From: Nitrospira sp. bin75
Lineage (GTDB): Bacteria > Nitrospirota > Nitrospiria > Nitrospirales > UBA8639
Assembly: GCA_002238765.1 (NCBI GenBank)
Contig: MPMZ01000013.1
Location: 1-54,294 of the forward strand
Direction of reading: 5' to 3'
Length of the DNA stretch: 54,294 nt
Part shown: positions 17,401-25,063 of the stretch, one piece after another
Layout: every line of letters starts with the position of its first letter
Position numbering within the stretch: the first letter of the stretch is position 1
Notes under the pieces: model-generated
The model's input: the letters and a program-made list of their open reading frames with translations, nothing else
The model's database searches: none
Told to the model about the DNA's origin: nothing
Program-made: the position numbers and the translations under genes

Positions 17401-17668
17401 CACCGAAGCCCAGGAAACGTATCTCAAACGGGTAATGAATCGGCTTGAAGAAGGCGCATTGCCGAAGCAGACGGCCAAGACCGTGCTCAAGGCCCTGACA
17501 AAAGAATCCAAAACAGGGCAGCCGAACCCGCTCAAGGTGCTCGCGCTTCTGCAAACCAATGTTCCCGAGGAATTTCTGGAAAGTCACATCGCGGAAAGCG
17601 CCGCACACACCGCCGGTCCGAGGGAAGTCATTTTATCCGAATATCTGATTGGCGAAGCAGAACAATGA
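14462..17668 (+). CDS. PLD-nuclease/SF2 helicase fusion
   Basis: A 1068-residue protein. Residues 1-190 form a phospholipase D-like nuclease domain with the half-motif ENIHAKLYI (HxK) followed by GSSNFTQSGL. Residues 240-800 are an SF2/Snf2-like helicase: Walker A in VVGLGKTYVS near 276, DEAH box in FIDEAHRYR near 350, motif III VTATPFNN near 382, and QRVGRINRVD near 758. The rest is charged helical sequence of unknown role. Such proteins accompany type IIG-like methyltransferases in defence islands and may translocate on and cut foreign DNA. Its stop overlaps the fic start (ATGA). No strong ribosome-binding site is seen. Confidence 0.88.
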   Translation: MATHSDLTFITNENGQNLLERFKVLIKDTECFDVLVGYFYTSGFHALYQALEKTRKIRILIGISTNKTTLELIEQARQSELQFSHAETKEHFSDLLVSEMTQAEDSSHVEEGVVKFLEWLQNGRLEIKVYPTENIHAKLYIMTFDEEDRDAGRVITGSSNFTQSGLVDNLEFNVELKNRADYEFARTKFEVLWENAVDVKDKYIETIREKTWLNDTITPYELYLKFLYEYFKDDLYQTDEVTSRYLPEEFKRLEYQEQAVLNAKKILDEYGGVFISDVVGLGKTYVSAMLATRLDGRTLVLAPPVLLDKANPGSWPNVFSDFRVPADFESMGKLDHLTRKGTQKYNNVFIDEAHRYRTESNVTYEKIAQICRGKRVVLVTATPFNNSPKDILSQIKLFQNAKKSTIPNVPNLEKFFGTLEKKIKQFDRQRDHEEYMRTTRENAHLIRTSILKYLMVRRTRKEIEDYFADDLNNQNLSFPAVEDPEPLFYQLNGEENEIFNRTVEFLTQRLKYARYTPMLYYTGEDTPDQAEIQAQRNMSRFMKLLLVKRLDSSFHAFRNSIARFISNHERFLRELDRGNVYVSKKYMNKIFELFDNEDEEEAIQRLLESDKAKKYPAEDFNDDLRRDLDNDLQTLKEIQAMWLKVTRDPKLLAFVNILSARPVLKESKLIVFTESAETAGYLARNLEKQFPNEVLAFTGASGGNVRGTVIENFDARVRAPKDDYRILITTEVLSEGVNLHRSNVVINYDIPWNPTRLMQRVGRINRVDTEFDKIYSFNFFPTEQSNEQIKLKEAAEAKIHTFITLLGADARLLTEGEDVESHELFNRLISRKTITGEDEGEESELKYLQVIRGIRDNDPDLFEKVKRLPKKARTAKKYGGEANQLLTYFRKGKLQKFFTVGRDESEEIDLIRAAGQLESQVKTPRENLPADFYDKLEKNKQAFIFATTEEDVELETPRGGSDSTMQVLKFLRAVRDFRQYTEAQETYLKRVMNRLEEGALPKQTAKTVLKALTKESKTGQPNPLKVLALLQTNVPEEFLESHIAESAAHTAGPREVILSEYLIGEAEQ

Positions 17669-18726
17669 ATTCGTTCCGCAACAACCTCCTACGCGACCAT
17701 GCCATACCCATGAGCACGGTGTGGCTGCTCAACGATATCGCCGAGGCGAAGGGAAAACAGGCATTGTTCACGCGGCAGTCACCCCAAGCACTCAAAGCAC
17801 TCCGCGATACAGCCATCATTCAGAGCGCGGAATCCTCCAACCGCATCGAAGGAGTGACGGTCGCCCCGGCTCGCCTGTACCCGCTGGTGCTCGGTCAATC
17901 CAAACCCCGGGACCGCTCAGAGCAGGAGGTTCAAGACTATCGCCGCGCCTTGAACGAGATTCACTCCCATCACGCCGATCTTTCCATCATGCCGGACACC
18001 TTGCAACGCCTGCATGCCCTTTGCCAATCCACCAGCGGCGACGCGGGCCAATTCAAACGAGTCGATAACGACATCGTAGAATACCTGCCCGGACAAGCCC
18101 CGGTTGTCCGGTTTCGTTGCGTGAAGGCCGAGAAGACTCCGGTGGCGGTAGAAGAACTCTGCTGGCATTACCGGCACGCCCTCAACCAGGAAAATATTCC
18201 GCCGCTCATCGCCATCGCCGCCCTCGTCTTGGATTTCCTCTGCATTCATCCATTCCGGGACGGCAACGGCCGCGTATCCCGACTCCTCACGCTGCTGACA
18301 CTCTATCAGCACGGCTACGAGGTCGGTCGCTACATCAGCCTGGAACGCCTCATTGAGGAATCTCGGGAGGACTACTACGAATGCCTCCGGCTCAGTTCCT
18401 CTCACTGGCACGATGGCAAACACGAACCGACGCCTTGGCTCAATTTTGTGCTCGGGATCATTCGCCGCGCGTACGTCGAGTTGGAAGAACGCGCCGGTCA
18501 GATCAAGGCCCCGCGGGGCACCAAATCCGAGCGGGTGCTCGACGCCATTCGTGCACAACCGGATGAATTTCGCCTGAGCGACCTGGAACGCGCCTGTCCC
18601 GGTGTCGGCCGCGAATGGATTCGCACCCTCTTGGCCGAGTTGAAGAAATCCGGCGACGTGGCATGCACGGGCCGAGGGCCGGGGGCTCGCTGGCGTTTCT
18701 GCAAGAATAAGGGTAGTAACGCTTAA
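17665..18726 (+). CDS. Fic-domain protein (likely AMP transferase)
   Basis: A 353-residue Fic protein. The active-site motif HPFRDGNGRVSR is complete, so transfer of AMP (or another nucleotide) to a target protein is expected. The N-terminal inhibitory helix is present as SAESSNRIEG, the SxxxE(G/N) type, so the enzyme is probably self-restrained (class II). The C-terminal 70 residues look like a winged helix (VLDAIRAQPDEFRLSDLERACP), as in many regulatory Fic proteins. It overlaps the helicase stop by four bases. Downstream is a second, diverged copy of the helicase 3' end, so fic seems to have been inserted between helicase and methyltransferase. Confidence 0.9.
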   Translation: MNSFRNNLLRDHAIPMSTVWLLNDIAEAKGKQALFTRQSPQALKALRDTAIIQSAESSNRIEGVTVAPARLYPLVLGQSKPRDRSEQEVQDYRRALNEIHSHHADLSIMPDTLQRLHALCQSTSGDAGQFKRVDNDIVEYLPGQAPVVRFRCVKAEKTPVAVEELCWHYRHALNQENIPPLIAIAALVLDFLCIHPFRDGNGRVSRLLTLLTLYQHGYEVGRYISLERLIEESREDYYECLRLSSSHWHDGKHEPTPWLNFVLGIIRRAYVELEERAGQIKAPRGTKSERVLDAIRAQPDEFRLSDLERACPGVGREWIRTLLAELKKSGDVACTGRGPGARWRFCKNKGSNA

Positions 18727-18761
18727 ATGAGGGTGGCAATAAGGGTATTATCCGGTACACG

Positions 18762-18808
18762 TTCGGAGCGAGGGAAGTCATCTTATCCGAATATCTCATC
18801 AGTGAATA
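18762..18808 (+). pseudogene. Duplicated 3' tail of a helicase gene (insertion scar)
   Basis: 18769-18799 matches 17619-17649, the end of the helicase gene, in 29 of 31 bases. In frame it reads GAREVILSEYLISE then TAA, against GPREVILSEYLIGEAEQ in the intact gene. It ends immediately before the ATG of the type IIG gene (TAATGG), so it preserves an older helicase/methyltransferase junction on the far side of fic. It is diverged, so it came from a related allele or has aged. Confidence 0.8.
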
Positions 18809-19267
18809 ATGGATAAAGTCGCTGCTCAAAGACTGGTGCGGGAAACGCTCCAAAGTTCCTTTAACAAGGAACGTTTTGTGTCTTTGATCAAAAATCTACT
18901 CAATCACGTTGAAGAAGCGCCGTTCACCTACAAAGGCCAGTACATCTTTGCCGATTTTCGAGACTCAATCAACCTGGTCGAACGCATAGGCAAGTATAAG
19001 GGACCGGACGAGAAGCTGTTTGATATTCTCGTCATCCATCTGAAAAAAGAAACAACGCTGGAACGCGCCAGGACCAAGCAGAGAAATTTCGTTGCCAAAT
19101 ACCTGAAGGGCAGTCGTGGCGGCGTGCTGAAAGACGCGGCGCTGGTGGCGTTCGTCGCACCAGACGGTGAGCACTGGCGATTCTCTTTCATCAAAATGGA
19201 ATACAAGTTCAATGAAAAAGGCAAAGTGAAAGAAGAATTTACCTCGCCCGCCGCTACTCCTTTTTAG
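18809..19267 (+). CDS. Type IIG restriction-modification enzyme, N-terminal part (frameshifted)
   Basis: The first 152 residues of a large Eco57I-like restriction-methyltransferase. The pattern MDKVAAQRLVRETLQSSF, KLFDILVIHLKKETTLERARTKQRNFV and DAALVAFVAPDGEHWRFSFIKMEY is the family N-terminal domain, thought to carry the nuclease function. Near 19240 the frame slips: the protein should continue ARRYSFLVGKNETSHTAQ, found in another frame, but instead ends SPAATPF at a TAG. One missing base near ACCTCGCCCG explains it. Start ATG 18809 follows the helicase-tail scar directly. If real, the break separates the nuclease part from the methylase part. Confidence 0.8.
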   Translation: MDKVAAQRLVRETLQSSFNKERFVSLIKNLLNHVEEAPFTYKGQYIFADFRDSINLVERIGKYKGPDEKLFDILVIHLKKETTLERARTKQRNFVAKYLKGSRGGVLKDAALVAFVAPDGEHWRFSFIKMEYKFNEKGKVKEEFTSPAATPF

Positions 19268-22200
19268 TGGGCAAAAACGAAACCAGCCATACCGCCCAGA
19301 GTCGCCTCCTTCCTCTTCTGTTAGACGACGAGGGGCAACCAACACTCCAAAACATCGAAGACGCCTTCAGTGTTGAGAAAGCCACCAAGGAATTCTTTGA
19401 AAAATATCGAACTCTCTTCATTCAACTTAAAGAAAACTTGGATAAGATAGTCAAAAAAGATCCAAGAATAAAAGCGGAGTTCGAAAACAAGAAAATCGAC
19501 ACAGTTGATTTCGCAAAAAATCTCCTGGGACAGATCGTCTTTCTCTACTTCCTGCAGAAAAAAGGTTGGTTCGGCGTGGGGCGCGATGATGACTGGGATT
19601 CTGGGTCAAAACATTTTTTGCGGGAACTCTTTCAGAAGAAGCACGCCGACTATAAAAACTTTTTTAACGACATTCTGGAGCCGCTGTTTTACGAAGCCCT
19701 ACGAAACGACCGTAGCCACGATGACGATTATTACAGTCGCTTCAACTGCAAAATCCCTTTTCTGAACGGTGGTCTTTTTGACCCCATCGGCCATTACGAC
19801 TGGGTGCATACCGATATCGATCTGCCCAATGCGCTTTTTTCCAACACCCAACTAACTAAAGAAGGTGACACCGGCGACGGCATTCTGGATGTCTTTGACC
19901 GTTACAACTTTACAGTAAGAGAAGACGAACCGCTGGAAAAGGAAGTTGCCATCGATCCGGAACTGCTTGGGAAAGCCTACGAGAAATTCAACGCCATACG
20001 GCCGGACAATTTTGATGAATATCTAATGACGTTGAAGAGTGGCAATAAGGGTGAGGAAAACAAATTTAACAAGAAATACGGTGTCTATTACACTCCGCGT
20101 GAAATTGTTCACTACATGTGTCAGCAGAGCTTAATCAATTATCTGGCGACCGAACTTGAAGACCAGATCGACAAAAACGACCTCGTAACCCTGATCCATA
20201 CCGGCGAACAGGTCAGCGAAAATGAAGCCAGGGTGCTCCGCGAGGGCAGGGAAACCGACACTTATTCACATAAACTGCCGGGAAGCGTCTGCATTCCCGA
20301 GAACGCCGCGCTGATTGACCAAAAATTGTCAGCCATCAACGTGTGCGATCCAGCGGTTGGATCCGGTGCCTTTCCCGTAGGCATGATGAATGAGATTGTC
20401 CGCGCCAGAAGGGTATTGTCTCTTTTTCTCAACGACAAAACCCGAAACGACTATGAGTACAAACGCCACTGCATTGAACATTCGCTCTATGGAGTGGATA
20501 TCGATCCCGGCGCGGTGGAGATAGCCAAACTGCGACTGTGGCTCTCACTGGTAGTGGATGAAACTGATATCAAGAACATCAAGCCGCTGCCAAACCTGGA
20601 TTACCGGATTATGCAGGGAAATAGCTTGCTCACTGAATTTATGGGAATCAACTTTGATGCTGATGAGCCAAGGAACAGTGCACCCTTAATGTTCAAAGAC
20701 AAAACGGATGAATTGATTGAGATGTTTCAGCAAAAAAAAGAAGAATTTCTCAATGAATCCAATGTGTCACGAAAAGCAAAACTAAAAGAAAAGGTTGAAA
20801 ACCTGCTTCTTGAAATTTTTGAAACCAAACTGAGAACCCAGAGAGCAGATTACTTTAGACAACTGGAAAACATTGAAAACAAATATGCGGCATTGCCCAA
20901 TCAAAAAGACCGCGATGAAATGATCAAAAAGGGGAAAGAAAAACTACGCAAAACATCAGGCTTTGACCCTGACACCGCGAAAAGACAACTAAAACAATTC
21001 TCGAGCGACAGGCGAATAAAGCCATTTTTTCTATGGAATCTTTATTTTTCTGAAGTGTTCTACCACAAAGGCGGTTTTGATGTGACGATCGGCAATCCGC
21101 CCTATGTCAGAGCGGATTCGGGCAAACAGCATCTTGAACTGCGTCAGAGTATTAAAGACAGCAAGCAATACGAAACCCTATGGGAAAAGTGGGACTTGTA
21201 TATTCCCTTCATTGAGCGGAGTTACAAACTGCTCAAGCAGAGTGGCTTCACGACAATGATTGTTTCTGATGCCTATTGTCACTCGAAATATGCGCAGAAA
21301 TCACAGAATTGGTTTCTGCAAAATAGCCGGATCCTACGGCTTGACTTCTTCAGCAAGATTCAAATCTTCGAAGCCGCCGTACGAAACGTCACCTATCTCT
21401 TTCAAAAGGCAGATGGCAACCACCATAAACCCGAACGCCGGGTACATGAGCCGAAATTTGGTATCGTCAAGCCGTTGCCAACAGATGAACAATGCAAACT
21501 CACTTATCGGGCGTTTTTCCCGGAAGATGCCGATTTTCAACAGTTCTCAAACCCGACGGTGCTACTCGATAAAATTTGCTACATCACAAAGGGAATGGTC
21601 GTTCATGCCCATGAAAAAAAAGCTCCAGGAGCATTTGAATTAAAAGATTTGGTTGCAGACAAAAAAGACGAACGCCACCCGAACCCCTTTGTTGAAGGGA
21701 AACACCTTGAGAGATGGCTGCCAGGTGAAAATAAATGGCTCGAATGGGGAACGAAACGGGCACCTGACTTGTTTAGTCGTCCAACGTTCCCGGAGATTTA
21801 TAAAGTAAATGCAAAGATACTAATTTTGCGAATTGCCGGTGAAGACGTAAGGGCATGTCTGGATGAAGAACAGCTATTTTGCAATCATACTTTGCTAGTT
21901 TGTGTCCCTTGGCATAGCTTATCCGGCGTTCGTAATAGATCGATCAAAAAATCGACTCGTTACCGTGACGAAAAACCAAAACGCCCAGATCTGCCGCAAC
22001 GGGAAGAACTTGAAGAAACCAGCCGCCGATTTGCAATTAAATTTTTGATTGGCGTGATGAATTCTGCTGCTGCCCATGATTTTCTTCAATCTGTGCGTCG
22101 GAGTAACACTGATCTTTACCCTGACGACTGGAAAAAGTTGCCAATTCCCGACGTGACACCTAAACAACAAACACCGCTCATTGAACTTGTCGATCAAATC

Positions 22201-22332
22201 CTAGACGGCAAACGCACCAACCCGAATGCCGACGTTTCCGCCATCGAAGCCCGGCTTGACCAACTTGTTTGCAAACTCTACGGCCTACCTGCGGAAGAAA
22301 GCGCGTCGATCAAACAAAAAAGCATGGCATGA
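19267..22332 (+). CDS. Type IIG restriction-modification enzyme, methylase and specificity part
   Basis: About 1021 codons continuing the frameshifted gene at 18809; the true frame already opens near 19245 (ARRYSF). It holds the N6-adenine methyltransferase motif I DPAVGSGAF near residue 360, YGVDIDPGAVEIAKLRL, and motif IV NPPYV near 609, then a TaqI-C-like target-recognition region and the typical tail LDQLVCKLYGL. With the upstream part it would total about 1175 residues, normal for the family. GTG 19267 overlapping the TAG could allow restart as a separate methylase. Its stop overlaps the next start (ATGA). AT-richer than the core genome. Confidence 0.85.
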   Translation: MGKNETSHTAQSRLLPLLLDDEGQPTLQNIEDAFSVEKATKEFFEKYRTLFIQLKENLDKIVKKDPRIKAEFENKKIDTVDFAKNLLGQIVFLYFLQKKGWFGVGRDDDWDSGSKHFLRELFQKKHADYKNFFNDILEPLFYEALRNDRSHDDDYYSRFNCKIPFLNGGLFDPIGHYDWVHTDIDLPNALFSNTQLTKEGDTGDGILDVFDRYNFTVREDEPLEKEVAIDPELLGKAYEKFNAIRPDNFDEYLMTLKSGNKGEENKFNKKYGVYYTPREIVHYMCQQSLINYLATELEDQIDKNDLVTLIHTGEQVSENEARVLREGRETDTYSHKLPGSVCIPENAALIDQKLSAINVCDPAVGSGAFPVGMMNEIVRARRVLSLFLNDKTRNDYEYKRHCIEHSLYGVDIDPGAVEIAKLRLWLSLVVDETDIKNIKPLPNLDYRIMQGNSLLTEFMGINFDADEPRNSAPLMFKDKTDELIEMFQQKKEEFLNESNVSRKAKLKEKVENLLLEIFETKLRTQRADYFRQLENIENKYAALPNQKDRDEMIKKGKEKLRKTSGFDPDTAKRQLKQFSSDRRIKPFFLWNLYFSEVFYHKGGFDVTIGNPPYVRADSGKQHLELRQSIKDSKQYETLWEKWDLYIPFIERSYKLLKQSGFTTMIVSDAYCHSKYAQKSQNWFLQNSRILRLDFFSKIQIFEAAVRNVTYLFQKADGNHHKPERRVHEPKFGIVKPLPTDEQCKLTYRAFFPEDADFQQFSNPTVLLDKICYITKGMVVHAHEKKAPGAFELKDLVADKKDERHPNPFVEGKHLERWLPGENKWLEWGTKRAPDLFSRPTFPEIYKVNAKILILRIAGEDVRACLDEEQLFCNHTLLVCVPWHSLSGVRNRSIKKSTRYRDEKPKRPDLPQREELEETSRRFAIKFLIGVMNSAAAHDFLQSVRRSNTDLYPDDWKKLPIPDVTPKQQTPLIELVDQILDGKRTNPNADVSAIEARLDQLVCKLYGLPAEESASIKQKSMA

Positions 22333-24338
22333 AAACAACAATCTCGAAACTGACTACTGCTGACCTGGATGCGATAGATGATCTGATGAAGCAGAACAGT
22401 CATACGCTGGGTTTTCTTACCAGAGAAACCATTCGCAGCCATCTCGAAAAGGAATGCGTGCTAGGAGCCAAGACGGGCAATGATGAACTCGCTGGTTATC
22501 TCCTCTATGCGGCTTACCCAGAGCGTTTCCGTCTTGTCCATCTCTGTGTAAGGGAAGATTTTCGAAGCCAGGGCATCGCAAAGCGTCTTCTTGAGAAGCT
22601 AAAGAATTCTGCTACTACTCAGAAGGTTATTAAGCTTCATTGTCGTCGAGATTTTCCCGCGCACAAAATGTGGGAAAAATTATATTTTGTGCCTTTGGGT
22701 GAAAAAGCAAGTCGCTCCACTACTGGTCACCTTCTGACATTATGGTGTCTTACTCTGGCTCCTAATGATCAATTAAGTTTGTTTCAGGCAAAGACATCGG
22801 ACGACGCTCTCGACGTTGTCATTGATGCCCAAGTTTTCTTTGATTTTTATGAACCGGATAGTGACAAAACTAAGCCATCCAAAGCTCTGCTCGCTGACTT
22901 CTTGGTAGACTCTCTCAATCTTTGCATCACCGAGGAACTGTTCAACGAAATAAATAGGAGTAACGATGCCAAGCGACGTCAAGCATCTCAACAGAGAGCT
23001 TACGAATTCCCGAAGGTAGAACATAATCCACAATCGGCTGAGCACTTTCAAGCCGTCCTAAAAAAGTTGCTCCCAAGCGATAATGAAGCTCAGCAATCAG
23101 ACATTCGACAATTGGCGAAAACTGCCGCCTCTGATGCAGAGATTTTCATTACTCGGGACCAGTCTCTTTTGAAGAAGTCAAAGGAGATTTCCAACTTGAC
23201 GAATCTCCAAGTGTTCTCCCCGACCTACTTGATTCGTCACCTTCATGAACTTTCCGAAAGACAATCCTATGTCCCCACTCGCATTTCAGGCATTGCGCTT
23301 GAATGGCGCCGCTTAATTGTTGATGATCTCGCATCTTTTCGGTTCGAATCTTTCCTCAATCAGAATGAAAGAAAAGGCAAATTCAGAGAGAAATTAGAAC
23401 TCTTTCTCGCAAGTCCAGATCGTTATGAGTGCGAAGGTCTCAGATTGGGGAATGAAATTGTTGCCATTCGAGTTCTCGAAAGTGGTATAGACAAGACGAC
23501 CACCGTACACTTGGGCAGAGTAGCACCATCTGCTGATCGCTCACTATTCGAGTGTTTTTTAGTCACCGATACTGTTGGCAAAGCTGTGAAGGAGAACCGC
23601 TACCTGGTGAAGTTTGAGAAAGCCCTTCTTGCCCCCAGCTTGACACCAAACCTTTTGAAGACAGGATTTATCGAATGCAACGAGAGTTTCGTGAGATTTT
23701 GCTTTGCCCGTTGCCTTGACCGTCAACAAGTATCGTCTATGATTGCTGAATTATGTCCCGAATCCATAAGCAATTATCAGAATATGTCAAATCCTGAGCT
23801 TGAAAGGTGTTGCTCTCCTCTTGGCTTGGAAGGCGCGCACCAGAAGTATTTCTTGATTCCGGTTCGTCCAGGTTACGCGATGAGCCTCGTTGATACGCAT
23901 GGAGCGGCTAACGATTTATTCGGGGGGAAAACCAGTGTATTATTGCGCTGGGACAATGTCTATTATCGAAAGAAGACACACCACAATGTACTTCAACCAC
24001 CGGCCCGTATTTTGTGGTATGTAAGTGGAAGCCAAAAACAAATTGTAGCCGTGTCCTACCTTGACAGCGTTGAAATAGGTGCCGCCAATGCGCTTTTCAA
24101 GAAATTCAAAAAATTCGGGATACTGGAATGGAGAGATTTTGATCAAATGTGTAAAGGCAATCCCTCAAAAGAACTCATGGCATTGCAGTTTTCTCACACG
24201 TTTCCATTTCGAGAGCCAGTATCACTTGAGGCAATGAGAACTGTCTGCAAAAAAGGCATCGTAGTACAAGGTCCATCAAGAATACCGCCAAAAACGTTTT
24301 ATAAATTATTTCAACTAGGATACCCTGACCAGTCATGA
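22329..24338 (+). CDS. GNAT acetyltransferase-PIN nuclease fusion with C-terminal PUA-like region
   Basis: A 669-residue multidomain protein. Residues 1-145 are a GNAT fold with the acetyl-CoA loop RSQGIA (79-84). Residues 160-320 look like a PIN domain: VIDAQVFFD (Asp166), ITEELFNEI, and SDAEIFITRDQSL. The middle part is unassigned. Residues 530-660 (WDNVYYRKKTHHNV, ILWYVSGSQKQIVAVSYL) resemble an EVE/PUA-type modified-base or RNA-binding module. ATG 22329 overlaps the type IIG stop; its own stop overlaps the ASCH gene by four bases. An RNA-directed effector or modifier role is inferred. This domain set is not one I know as a named defence system. Confidence 0.75.
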   Translation: MKTTISKLTTADLDAIDDLMKQNSHTLGFLTRETIRSHLEKECVLGAKTGNDELAGYLLYAAYPERFRLVHLCVREDFRSQGIAKRLLEKLKNSATTQKVIKLHCRRDFPAHKMWEKLYFVPLGEKASRSTTGHLLTLWCLTLAPNDQLSLFQAKTSDDALDVVIDAQVFFDFYEPDSDKTKPSKALLADFLVDSLNLCITEELFNEINRSNDAKRRQASQQRAYEFPKVEHNPQSAEHFQAVLKKLLPSDNEAQQSDIRQLAKTAASDAEIFITRDQSLLKKSKEISNLTNLQVFSPTYLIRHLHELSERQSYVPTRISGIALEWRRLIVDDLASFRFESFLNQNERKGKFREKLELFLASPDRYECEGLRLGNEIVAIRVLESGIDKTTTVHLGRVAPSADRSLFECFLVTDTVGKAVKENRYLVKFEKALLAPSLTPNLLKTGFIECNESFVRFCFARCLDRQQVSSMIAELCPESISNYQNMSNPELERCCSPLGLEGAHQKYFLIPVRPGYAMSLVDTHGAANDLFGGKTSVLLRWDNVYYRKKTHHNVLQPPARILWYVSGSQKQIVAVSYLDSVEIGAANALFKKFKKFGILEWRDFDQMCKGNPSKELMALQFSHTFPFREPVSLEAMRTVCKKGIVVQGPSRIPPKTFYKLFQLGYPDQS

Positions 24339-24814
24339 ACAAGACCTTGCAACCTTTGCTTCTTTCCTTAAAGCCCGACTATGCGGACTTGGTTTTCGAT
24401 GGTCTCAAAGAGGCTGAACTGCGAAGGCGTGTTGCTTCATGTATGGAAAATCGTGACGTGTTTATTTATGTTACCAGTCCGGTCAGGCAACTCCGTGGCG
24501 GCTTTCGTGTTGGACAGGTATGGAGTGGAACCCCCGAGGAAGTATGGAGACAAGTATCCAAACTCGCTCGCGTCGATAAGCGCGATTTCGATGCTTATTA
24601 TGCCGGGCGAACTGTTGCGTATGCTTTGGAAATTACGGATGTTTGGGAATATAAAAACCCCGCAAGCCTAAACAAACTGGGGAATCGATTCCCGGATTTC
24701 GTTGTTCCACAGTCCTGGCGATATGTCAGACCGGAAGAGTACCGCTTATTCCGAAGGATGAAACGTCTGACGAAAAAGTCAGAACCGGCAGGGGCCTTGA
24801 GTGCAGTGGCCTGA
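24335..24814 (+). CDS. ASCH/PUA-like domain protein
   Basis: A 159-residue single-domain protein. The start LLLSLKPDYADLVFDGLKEAELRRR is the ASCH signature, in which a basic groove binds RNA or a nucleotide. GRTVAYALEITDVWEY supplies the central strands. ASCH proteins often sit beside GNAT or PIN genes and have been proposed as RNA-binding or RNase modules. Its ATG overlaps the preceding stop (ATGA), so it is made with the GNAT-PIN protein and may bind the same RNA. Downstream is a relic of a methyltransferase tail. Confidence 0.75.
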   Translation: MNKTLQPLLLSLKPDYADLVFDGLKEAELRRRVASCMENRDVFIYVTSPVRQLRGGFRVGQVWSGTPEEVWRQVSKLARVDKRDFDAYYAGRTVAYALEITDVWEYKNPASLNKLGNRFPDFVVPQSWRYVRPEEYRLFRRMKRLTKKSEPAGALSAVA

Positions 24815-24850
24815 CTTGTGGCTGAGCATATCTCATGGCTTGCCCCATGA

Positions 24851-25063
24851 TGGTTTAAGATCACCGTTGAACGTCTCCCTATCTCCAGCATCCCTCCCGT
24901 AGAGCAGCGGCTGTATGTTCTGTTAATTGGTGGTATTCTGAAGGCCAAAGCCACCGACCCGAAAGCAGACACCACCGAGCAGGAAGTAGAAATCGACCAG
25001 CGAGTGTATCAACTCTATCACCTGACTGCTGATGAGAGTGCGATTGTCGAGAAACAGAAATGA
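24851..25063 (+). pseudogene. C-terminal relic of a second type IIG methyltransferase
   Basis: One open frame of 70 codons ends at the TGA 25061-25063 and reads RLPISSIPPVEQ, ILKAKATDPKADTTEQEVEIDQ and VYQLYHLTADESAIVEKQK. This is the typical tail of type IIG/Eco57I-like methylases and parallels the tail of the intact gene ending at 22332 (LPIPDVTP, ILDGKRTNPNADVSAIEARLDQ, LYGLPAEES), but is clearly a different allele. No start codon or upstream body remains. Its stop overlaps the ATG of the FRG-TPR gene (ATGA), a preserved older junction. Confidence 0.75.

Noticed and set aside
14462-22332. Complete DISARM or BREX system
   Set aside because: There are a helicase, a PLD domain and a methylase, but no DUF1998 protein (DrmB), no PglZ and no BrxC-like ATPase, so the locus does not meet either definition.
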